Assembly (NCBI GenBank): GCA_036504855.1
Contig: DASXUL010000155.1
Coordinates: forward strand, 1 to 28,648
Length of the DNA: 28,648 nt
Origin: DASXUL01 sp036504855
GTDB lineage: Bacteria; Armatimonadota; DTGP01; JAKQQT01
Direction: 5' to 3'
Part shown: positions 6,830 through 13,645 of the stretch, piece by piece
Layout: every line of letters starts with the position of its first letter
Numbering within the stretch: the stretch's first letter is position 1
Program-made: the position numbers and the translations under genes
The notes under the pieces: generated by a model
Seen by the model: only the letters and a program-made list of their open reading frames with translations
Told to the model about the DNA's origin: nothing
The model's database searches: none

Positions 6830-7894
6830 CTACCTCCGGCCCTTGCCGTTGAGCGCCGCGACGGGGCTGTACATCTCGTGCTGGCGGGCGATGTCGGCTT
6901 CGGCGAGAGCGACGTAGCGGCGGGTCACCACGAGCGACGTGTGGCCCAGCATCTTCTGGAGGGAGAAGACGTTACCGCCGTTGCGAAGAAACGTTACGGC
7001 GAAGGTGTGCCGCCAGCTGTGCGGGGAACACCGTTTCGTGACGCTGGCGGCCCGGCCGATGCGCTCCACCAGTTGGAGGAGCCCGTTCGGGGTCAGGGCG
7101 TCGCCGGCCCCAACACCACGGTCCGAGCGGAAGACCGCTTCGTCGTTTTTCCGCGGATGCGGGATCGCGGCGGGGTCCAGCCCGCCCCGGCGCAGCTGGC
7201 GCAGCGAGGGCTTGCGGTTCGAATCCTCGTAGAGGTAGTTCCATAGCGCGTGGGCGGTGTCATCGCTGATCGGCACGCTCCGGCGCTTGTTGCCCTTGCC
7301 GAGTACGTTGATCTCACCATGGGTGAAATCCACGTACTTGAGCGTCAGGTCACACAGCTCGCTCGCGCGGATCCCCGTATCATAGAGGAGCAGGAGGATG
7401 GCGCGGTCGCGAGAGGCGTGGCGGGTCTCCCCAGCCGCCCGCAGCTGGTCCCGGACCTCGTCCTCTTTGAACGGCTCGATCTCGTCCTGGACATTGTCCG
7501 GAGGCTTGAGGCGTGGGGATTTGAACGGCGACTCCGTGAGGTAGCTCTCCTCGACCAGGTCGTAGAACAGGGCACGGAGGCAGGAGTAGTAGGTGAGCTC
7601 GGTCTGCGGACGGACGGGCTTCGTCCATCGGGGGTTTCCCCACCGGCCGCGCGGATCGGTGTGGCCGTACCGGAGGTAGTCGAGGAAGGCGTCGAGCTCA
7701 TCGACGCCGCACCGGGTGAGGCCCTTGTCGTCGAGGAACCAGAGGAGACGGTCGAGGATGACGCGGCGGTTTTTCGCCGTCTTGTTCGAGAGCTTGCGCT
7801 GGTTTTCGCGAGCCCAGTCCTCGCCGAAGGCGGCGAGGGCTTCCCGGTCGATTGTGCCTGCCTGTTGGCATGCAAGAAGCTGTGTAAAATGCAT
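6830..7894 (-). CDS. Tyrosine recombinase/integrase (XerC/D-like)
   Basis: 354 residues. Residues 18-120 form the SAM-like core-binding domain and residues 140-340 the catalytic domain with the full set: Arg176 (YDTGIRASEL), Lys200/203 (LGKGNKRR), His292-x-x-Arg295 (HSWRHTF), His318 (LGHTS) and nucleophile Tyr327 (RRYVAL). The ATG at 7894 has AGGAGG five bases upstream. It lies 88 bases beyond the 3' end of tRNA-Val and reads away from it, the standard position of an island integrase. It would catalyse integration and excision of the element to its left. A dedicated chromosome-dimer XerC/D is the alternative, but the tRNA site and the mobile-type neighbours argue against it. The leader contains two copies of CTCCTGGA that may pair with or mask the ribosome-binding site. 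Confidence 0.93.
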   Translation of the reverse strand: MHFTQLLACQQAGTIDREALAAFGEDWARENQRKLSNKTAKNRRVILDRLLWFLDDKGLTRCGVDELDAFLDYLRYGHTDPRGRWGNPRWTKPVRPQTELTYYSCLRALFYDLVEESYLTESPFKSPRLKPPDNVQDEIEPFKEDEVRDQLRAAGETRHASRDRAILLLLYDTGIRASELCDLTLKYVDFTHGEINVLGKGNKRRSVPISDDTAHALWNYLYEDSNRKPSLRQLRRGGLDPAAIPHPRKNDEAVFRSDRGVGAGDALTPNGLLQLVERIGRAASVTKRCSPHSWRHTFAVTFLRNGGNVFSLQKMLGHTSLVVTRRYVALAEADIARQHEMYSPVAALNGKGRR

Positions 7895-7982
7895 TTTGCC
7901 CTCCTGGATTTCTCCTGGAGGGCAGCCAGCAAGGCGAATTCTAGCCCGATTTCAGCGTGAAAAGCCACGAAAATCGTGCATC

Positions 7983-8057
7983 TGGTGGGCGGTACAGGAT
8001 TTGAACCTGTGACCTCTTCCGTGTCAAGGAAGCGCTCTCCCCCTGAGCCAACCGCCC
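7983..8057 (-). tRNA. tRNA-Val (anticodon GAC)
   Basis: The minus strand folds as a complete tRNA: 7-bp acceptor stem (GGGCGGT with ACCGCCC), D arm GCTCAGGGGGAGAGC, anticodon stem CTTCC/GGAAG with loop TTGACAC (anticodon GAC, at 8023-8025), T arm CAGGTTCAAATCCTG, and an encoded CCA end at 7983-7985. Its 3' half is the probable attachment site of the element carrying the adjacent integrase. Confidence 0.97.
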
Positions 8058-8423
8058 GCGAAGCGCGGCCTCAGAGGCCGTGTTCCTAGAACAGTCTACC
8101 GGTTGGACGGCGCAAATGGCAAGCGTGATGGCTCGGCGCCGACGGAGGCCCAACCCGAGCGGTAGAGGGGCGGGGCGACCTTGGACATCCATCTCTCCCT
8201 CGCCCATAACCTGAACCGGGCTGCCCATGGCATCGCGCAATCAGCCTCGTCCAGGCAGATCCGCAAGGCGTCGGCGGCGCTTTCGCGTTCCGGGCTGCGC
8301 CATGGCCAGCTTCGCCCGCCACGATGCGCACAGGCCGCGTAGCCGCCCACCATCCTTCATGACCGCGACGGCCGCTCCAACGTCACCGAACGCCCGTCGC
8401 GCGATAAACAGGGAGACACGCTC
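8058..8423. other. Intergenic region between tRNA-Val and the secreted glycosidase
   Basis: This stretch should hold the tRNA promoter (minus) and the promoter of the gene at 8424 (plus). The only structure I see is a short hairpin CGGCCTCAGAGGCCG just upstream of the tRNA. Open frames here show no ribosome-binding site or protein-like composition. Confidence 0.5.
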
Positions 8424-10478
8424 ATGTCGAAGTGGCGCGTTACCATCGTGATAGCCATCGCTTTCGCCTCGCTCTGCGCGATGGCCGCCGCCGCGCCCGC
8501 GCGACGGCTCGGCATCAAGGGCTTCGAGCGCGCAACGTTCTGGCACGTTCAGGCCGGGATCTCGGACGCCGACATCGAGCGGCACGTCGATGCCCTGGCC
8601 CGCTCCGGCGTGAACGGCGTCATCATCGGCGGCGGCGGCCACCACTATCTCCACGACGATCTGCCGACCATCGAAGAGTGGATCGCCACCGCCCGCCGCG
8701 TGGTCTCCGCCTGCCATGCCCGCGGCATCCGCGTTTGTGAGCACCACTCCGTGGTCCTCACCACTCACAAGGATTACGCTCTGGAGCACAAGGACTGGGT
8801 ACAGCGCGACTTCGCCACCGGCGATTTCAGCGTTTGGCCCGAATACCAGACCTACGCGTTCTGCCCCAACAATCCCGCCTTCCGCGAGCACTACTGGACG
8901 GTCTTCGCGGATATCGTCCGCCGCACCGGCGTTGACGCCGCCATGAGCGACGACGCCTCGTTCCACCATGGCTGCTGCTGCGCGGCCTGCGCCGCCCGCT
9001 GGAAGCGCGAGGCGGGCGGCGATATCCGCGCCGCGTACGCGGCGTCCCGCACGCCCGGCACGCCGCAGTGGCGCCGCTGGAACGACGTCCGCCAGCGCTG
9101 GTACGGCGATTTCCGCCGCTGGCTCTATGCCCGCATGCGCGCCGAAATGCCCGGCATCCAGTGCTTCTCGTTGCTCGGCTCGCTGCTCTCCCCGTGGGGG
9201 CCGCAGACCTCCGGCGCAAATCAGGAGGCGATGCTGGATACCGGCGATGCGGGCTGGTGGGAGATCTACAACCCCGCCGATTTCGCCTCCTGGCGCCGCC
9301 TCTCCGCGGAGGCGACCGCACTCCAAGAGGCCGGCCGCTGCCGGAAGAGCGACATCGCCGCTTTGCCCTACGCCGACCGGGCCGAACAGCGCGATGTTGT
9401 GGACCCCGAGGAAGAGACCTTCATGTGGGCGCTCTCCGTCGCCCACGGCCTCTCGTTCACCCAGGCCCGCGTGTTCCTCAACGGCGTATCGCCGGACGAG
9501 CCGACGCGCCCTTATTGGCTGTTCGAGCGCGACACGCTGGGCCCCTACCTGCGCGGGGCCGCGCCGGCCGCGAACGTGGCCATCTTCTTCTCGCGCCGCT
9601 CGCGCGACGCCGATCCCGCCTGGGAAGCGAACCACACCGCATCCGCCATCGGTTGGGCCGAGGCCCTCACCGATGCGGGCCTGCCCTACCGCGCCGCCGT
9701 GGAGGAAACCCTGTCCGCCGGCAGGCCGAAGGGCGTGAGGACCCTGATCGCCCCGGAGGTCTTCGCGCTTTCATCGCGCCACATCGCGACCATTGAGGCG
9801 TGGGTACGCTCCGGCGGCGCCCTGATCGCCACGGGGCGCACCGGGTTCTGCGACGAGAACGGCGAGCCCCAGTTCGCGCAGCGCCGCGCCCGCCTGGAGC
9901 GCCTGTTCGGGGTGCGGTTTGAGGGCGAGCCCGGTTCCATCCCGGCAGATGGGGATCCCCTGCACATTGCCGCCGGGAGCGGGAAGCGGCTGGACGAGCC
10001 ATTCGAGGCCTACACGCAACGTCTCGGAAAGGGAACCGTGGTCTACATCCCTTCGTTGCCCAGCAAGCGGTTCTTCCAGGACCAGGTCAATGAAGGGCAG
10101 CCCTACGTGGATGCCCGCGACGCCGCCCTGGCGGCGGCGCTAGCCGGCGTGGTCACCAGGCTCACGCCCGACGTCCCGGCGCGGGGCATCCACGCGCCCG
10201 GCGCCGTGATGACCACGGTCTGGCGCCAGAAGGGGCGGCTGCTGGTGCACCTCGTGAACACGGGCGGGGCGGCGATGAAACCGGGCGAAAAGGTCCCCTC
10301 CCCCTCGCGCGTGGTCTGGGCGGCGTCGCAGCCGGTGCGCCTGCGCTTCGCTCACGCCCCCCGGCGAGTGCGCGTGGTTTCGCTGGACCCCTCTGAGAAC
10401 CGGGTGATCGATAACCCCGGCAAGGAGGTCGCCATCGCCTCGCCGCGCCGGTACTGCCTGGTGGTCGCCGAGGAGTAA
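8424..10478 (+). CDS. Secreted GH42-like TIM-barrel glycoside hydrolase, unknown specificity
   Basis: 684 residues. An N-terminal signal peptide (Arg, then VTIVIAIAFASLCAMAAAAP) indicates export. Residues 35-370 resemble the beta/alpha barrel of GH42-related proteins: HVDALARSGVNGVIIGG, ACHARGIRVCEHHSVVL, CPNNPAFREHY, and the Cys-rich HHGCCCAACAARW found in related uncharacterised hydrolases. Residues 375-560 look like a beta-galactosidase trimerisation (class I amidotransferase-like) domain (VRTLIAPEVFALSSRHIATI, then WVRSGGALIATG), and the rest is a beta-rich C-terminal domain. The ATG has GGGAGA at a usual distance upstream. The substrate and the catalytic acid pair cannot be fixed by eye. 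The next gene follows after 62 bases in the same direction. Confidence 0.8.
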   Translation: MSKWRVTIVIAIAFASLCAMAAAAPARRLGIKGFERATFWHVQAGISDADIERHVDALARSGVNGVIIGGGGHHYLHDDLPTIEEWIATARRVVSACHARGIRVCEHHSVVLTTHKDYALEHKDWVQRDFATGDFSVWPEYQTYAFCPNNPAFREHYWTVFADIVRRTGVDAAMSDDASFHHGCCCAACAARWKREAGGDIRAAYAASRTPGTPQWRRWNDVRQRWYGDFRRWLYARMRAEMPGIQCFSLLGSLLSPWGPQTSGANQEAMLDTGDAGWWEIYNPADFASWRRLSAEATALQEAGRCRKSDIAALPYADRAEQRDVVDPEEETFMWALSVAHGLSFTQARVFLNGVSPDEPTRPYWLFERDTLGPYLRGAAPAANVAIFFSRRSRDADPAWEANHTASAIGWAEALTDAGLPYRAAVEETLSAGRPKGVRTLIAPEVFALSSRHIATIEAWVRSGGALIATGRTGFCDENGEPQFAQRRARLERLFGVRFEGEPGSIPADGDPLHIAAGSGKRLDEPFEAYTQRLGKGTVVYIPSLPSKRFFQDQVNEGQPYVDARDAALAAALAGVVTRLTPDVPARGIHAPGAVMTTVWRQKGRLLVHLVNTGGAAMKPGEKVPSPSRVVWAASQPVRLRFAHAPRRVRVVSLDPSENRVIDNPGKEVAIASPRRYCLVVAEE

Positions 10479-10540
10479 GGCGGCCAAGCGGCGAAACGCC
10501 CGCCGGCCCGCCAACGTACTGCCCTTCAGGAGGATACGTG

Positions 10541-11353
10541 ATGCGACGCAGTTGGGCGATGCCCGGCAGGCTCCTTCTGTTCGTGACGGTCGCGCTGGCC
10601 CTTTCCGGGGCGGCGCGCGCCATCAGCGGGGGCATGGGCGGCGGGTTTGGGGGAGGCGGATTTGGCGGCGGATCCGGAGGCCGGGGAGGCGGCAATGGCG
10701 GCGCTCCGCCCAGTGATGCCGCCATGGCAACGGCGGCCGCGTGCATGGTCGCCATTGGCGGCTATGGCGCCGTGTCACTGGCGAGGGGCCGTAGTCGCTG
10801 CGTCAACGTGGTCCTAGCGGTGCGTCGCAAACGGCATTATCTCTTCGAGTTTGAGGGCATCGTGGGCGGGACCGACTTCACAATGCAGGGCGAGCGCCGA
10901 AACGCCGTTGATCGGCTGGCCGACCTCGTGAGCCCGGAGGACGTATTCGCCGGCTTCGGAACGGACCGGGTCGTCCGGGGCAGCGCCTGGGACCACTGCA
11001 TTGACGCGCAGCGGCTCTGGAAACGCCAGTCCGAGGAGATCGACCTGCAACCATCGCTCGTCAACGTTTCCCCGCTAGGCCCGAACCCGCATCCCGCGGA
11101 AGGGCCCGGCGAGCACGGCGCCGCATTGTCCGGCGTCTGCCTGCTCTGCATTACGGCGGCGGTTCCGGCGCGAGCGGGCACGGCGCTTGGGCTGACAGAG
11201 AGCGCCGACCCGCTGGAGACGCTCCGCGGCCTGAAGGGGCTAACGCCGGAGGCCCTGTTCGTGTTCTACGCGCCAGACGCCCACGAGACGCTCGCCGAAG
11301 AAGAGGCGCTCCGCCTGGTCGGCATCCTCCAGGCGACCCCTGAACGAAAGTGA
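10541..11353 (+). CDS. DUF1517-like exported protein with Gly-rich N-terminus
   Basis: 270 residues. It begins with a hydrophobic signal segment (LLLFVTVALALSGAARA), then a run of GGGFGGG-type sequence (about residues 30-56), a second hydrophobic stretch (AAMATAAACMVAIGGYGAVSLA) and a soluble C-terminal domain. The C-terminal block (LTPEALFVFYAPDAHETLAE, then EEALRL) resembles the end of DUF1517 proteins, known from cyanobacteria and plastids and of unclear function. The ATG at 10541 has AGGAGG seven bases upstream; the GTG directly before it (10538) is less well spaced. It should be a membrane-attached protein with an extracytoplasmic or cytoplasmic DUF1517 domain. Confidence 0.65.
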   Translation: MRRSWAMPGRLLLFVTVALALSGAARAISGGMGGGFGGGGFGGGSGGRGGGNGGAPPSDAAMATAAACMVAIGGYGAVSLARGRSRCVNVVLAVRRKRHYLFEFEGIVGGTDFTMQGERRNAVDRLADLVSPEDVFAGFGTDRVVRGSAWDHCIDAQRLWKRQSEEIDLQPSLVNVSPLGPNPHPAEGPGEHGAALSGVCLLCITAAVPARAGTALGLTESADPLETLRGLKGLTPEALFVFYAPDAHETLAEEEALRLVGILQATPERK

Positions 11354-11398
11354 CCGATTCTCTCCGCCTGCTTGCCTCGTCAAGTCAGGATGGCACGG

Positions 11399-11476
11399 CC
11401 CCCCGCCCCCAATTCTGGGGGAGCCGGACAGGGTCTACCAACGTCCTCCGGCTCCCCCAGAATTGGGGGCGGGGGG
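11399..11476. repeat. 30-bp perfect inverted repeat between convergent genes
   Basis: Arms 11399-11428 and 11447-11476 are exact complements around an 18-base loop. The core reads CCCCCAATTCTGGGGGAGCC. It fills the gap between the plus-strand DUF1517 gene and the minus-strand dehydrogenase. No T-run follows. It could act as a two-way terminator or be a copy of a dispersed palindromic element. Confidence 0.85.
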
Positions 11477-11481
11477 GCGGT

Positions 11482-12612
11482 TCAGAACGTGATCACCATC
11501 TTGAAGGCCGAGCGGTCGGCTTTGTTGGCGAGGACGTCGGTGAAACGCTGGGGGGTTTCGGCAAGGGTGATGCGGGTGAGCCAGTCCTTTACCTGGAAGC
11601 GGCCGGATTCCAGCCAGGCCAGGGCGTGCGGGTAGTCGCCCGCCGCGAAGTTGCAGGAAGTGACGATGTTGCGCTCACCGCCGAGGCGGAGGAAGTTGAG
11701 CGGGATGGACTCATCGTGAACCGCCATCGCCACCAGCGTTCCGGCGCGGCCGAGGGCGCGCAGGCCGAGGTCCAAACTGTCCGGCGAGCCCACGCTGTCG
11801 AACACGCTGCCGAAGCCTTCCGGGGCGATGGCCAGCAGTTCCTTCGCCAGGTCATCGGTGGATTTGCCGCGCACGTCCACCACGTGGTCAATCCCCTGCT
11901 TGCGGGCTTGCTGGAGGGCGGTTTCGGCGAGGTCCGTGATGACCACCTGGCTGGCGCCGAGGTAACGCGCCGCCTGGGCGATTCCGTTCCCCGCCGGTCC
12001 GGCGCCCAGCATCAGGACCGGCCGTCCGGGCGCGATCTTCCCCTTGTGCGCAACGTGAACGCACACGGCCAAGATGTCCATCATGGCCGCTTCCTCGTAG
12101 GAGACTGAGTCCGGAATCTCGTAGCAGCCCGAGGCCCAGGTGGGAACATAGAGGGCATAGGCGCCCGGGTAGAAGTCGCGCTTCCCCCACCCCGCGCCGT
12201 GGCCCAGGTGGGTGGTGTTGGGGCAGAGCTCCGTGCGGCCGGCGCGGCACTCGGTACACATGCCGCAGACCTTGGAACACACGGGCGCCATGCGCTTGCC
12301 CAACAGCCCCCGGTTCTTCTCGGAGGCCACGGCAACCACATCGCCGGCGAACTCGTGGCCCAGCACGATGTTCGGCGGGTTATCGACGTGGCGGCCCAGG
12401 GTATGCTGCGCCCACGGGTTTTCACCGTCGTAGTAGCGGAAGTCGCTGCCGCAAACTCCGCAGGCCTTCACCTTGAGGAGAACCAGGTCCGGGTCTCCAT
12501 AGTCGAGGACCGGCCACTGCGGGATTTCGCGCACGTTGAGGCGGCGCGGCGCTTCCAGAACGCCGGCCTGGATAGTGTTAGGGATATCTTCACAGGCGAT
12601 CAAGTTGCTCAT
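11482..12612 (-). CDS. Zinc-dependent alcohol dehydrogenase (MDR family), sugar/polyol type
   Basis: 376 residues. The catalytic zinc region is visible as KACGVCGSDFRYYDG and GHEFAGD, and the structural zinc set as VCSKVCGMCTECRAGRTELC. The NAD(P)-binding fold contains LMLGAGPAGNGIAQAA. This resembles sorbitol/threonine/galactitol-type dehydrogenases. The start is the ATG at 12612 with GGAG seven bases upstream; an in-frame TTG two codons earlier is less likely. It begins two bases after the stop of the SDR gene, so the two are co-translated. Together they suggest oxidation or reduction of a sugar acid or polyol. The exact substrate is not visible. Confidence 0.85.
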   Translation of the reverse strand: MSNLIACEDIPNTIQAGVLEAPRRLNVREIPQWPVLDYGDPDLVLLKVKACGVCGSDFRYYDGENPWAQHTLGRHVDNPPNIVLGHEFAGDVVAVASEKNRGLLGKRMAPVCSKVCGMCTECRAGRTELCPNTTHLGHGAGWGKRDFYPGAYALYVPTWASGCYEIPDSVSYEEAAMMDILAVCVHVAHKGKIAPGRPVLMLGAGPAGNGIAQAARYLGASQVVITDLAETALQQARKQGIDHVVDVRGKSTDDLAKELLAIAPEGFGSVFDSVGSPDSLDLGLRALGRAGTLVAMAVHDESIPLNFLRLGGERNIVTSCNFAAGDYPHALAWLESGRFQVKDWLTRITLAETPQRFTDVLANKADRSAFKMVITF

Positions 12613-12614
12613 AC

Positions 12615-13433
12615 TCAAACTCCAGAAAATGCGGTGAAGCCGCCATCCACGGGGATGACGGCGCCGGTGACGAATTGTGAGGCGTTGGAGGCCAGGAACA
12701 CGGCGGCGCCCATCAGGTCGTCCGGCGTTCCGAAGCGGCCCATGGGCGTGTGGTCCAGAATCGTGCGACCGCGGGCGGTCAGGTTTCCGGTAGCCTCATC
12801 GGTCAACAGGAAGCGGTTCTGCTCCGTGAGGAAGAAGCCGGGGGCAATGGCGTTCACGCGCACGTTCGCGCCGGACTTCGCCATTTCCACCGCCAGCCAG
12901 CGGGTGAAGTTCAGCACGGCGGCCTTCGCGGCGGAGTAGCCCACCACGCGGCTAAGCGGCAGGTAGGACGAGGCCGACACGATGTGGATGATGGAGCCGC
13001 CGTTTGCGCTGGCCGCCATCGCCTTGCCGAAAACCTGCGCCGGCAGGATGGCGCCTCCCATGAGGTTGAGGCTGACCACCGACTCCAGCGCCTCGGCCGG
13101 GAGGTCGAAGAACGCTTCCACGTTCAGCGCGGTGGCGTCCGGCCGGTTGCCGCCCACCGCGTTGAGAAGCACGTCAACGGGGCCGAAATCCGAGGCCACA
13201 GCGTCCCTCAGAGCGTGCAAATCATCCAGGGACCCGGCGTCGGCCCGGTAGGCGCGCGCGCATCCACCGGCCGCCGCGATGGCATCCGCGGCGGCCTGGG
13301 CGCGCTCCATGTTGCGGCCTGCGACGGCCACGTTGGCCCCGGCGTCCGCGAAGCCTCTGCAGAAACCCTGCCCCAACACCCCGGAGCCGCCCAACACCAA
13401 TGCCGTGCGGCCCCGGAGGGAAAACAAATCCAT
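12615..13433 (-). CDS. SDR oxidoreductase resembling D-mannonate oxidoreductase
   Basis: 272 residues, a classical short-chain dehydrogenase. It has the cofactor loop GGSGVLG at 15-21, NAVGG near 91-95, Ser155, Tyr166 and Lys170 (GYSAAK), and the ending PVDGGFTAFSG. The segments AVGGNRPDAT and AIAPGFFLTEQNR resemble the Bacillus-type D-mannonate oxidoreductase (uxuB-like) and gluconate-5-dehydrogenase group, so a role in hexuronate or related sugar-acid breakdown is likely but not proven. A GAAGGG tract lies about nine bases before the ATG. It is followed immediately by the zinc dehydrogenase and preceded, after a repeat element, by the GH116-like hydrolase on the same strand. Confidence 0.82.
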   Translation of the reverse strand: MDLFSLRGRTALVLGGSGVLGQGFCRGFADAGANVAVAGRNMERAQAAADAIAAAGGCARAYRADAGSLDDLHALRDAVASDFGPVDVLLNAVGGNRPDATALNVEAFFDLPAEALESVVSLNLMGGAILPAQVFGKAMAASANGGSIIHIVSASSYLPLSRVVGYSAAKAAVLNFTRWLAVEMAKSGANVRVNAIAPGFFLTEQNRFLLTDEATGNLTARGRTILDHTPMGRFGTPDDLMGAAVFLASNASQFVTGAVIPVDGGFTAFSGV

Positions 13434-13503
13434 ATCGTTTCACCCTTCGATCGTGATATCTATCCCACAACGCCCCATTGTATGTCCGCCTGATACTCTG
13501 TCC

Positions 13504-13630
13504 CGGTAGGATCGATGGACGGGGTTGTCATCCCGAGCCCGCGAGGGATCCCTCAGAGAAGCGTTCTCTATGGGATTCCTCGTTCCTCCGAATGACAACC
13601 CCACCCGCGGGCGATACCGGTATCCTACCG
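13504..13630. repeat. Nested inverted-repeat element
   Basis: Outer arms CGGTAGGAT (13504-13512) and ATCCTACCG (13622-13630) enclose inner arms GGGGTTGTCAT (13521-13531) and ATGACAACCCC (13592-13602). The inside carries GTCATCCCGAGCCCGCGAGG, like dispersed intergenic repeats seen in many bacterial genomes. It lies between the GH116-like gene and the SDR gene and may lower read-through between them. Confidence 0.75.
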
Positions 13631-13645
13631 CGATGGACTCCTCGT

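Noticed and set aside
8241..9635. 464-codon open frame on the minus strand
   Set aside because: Antisense to the secreted glycosidase, which has a signal peptide and domain structure.
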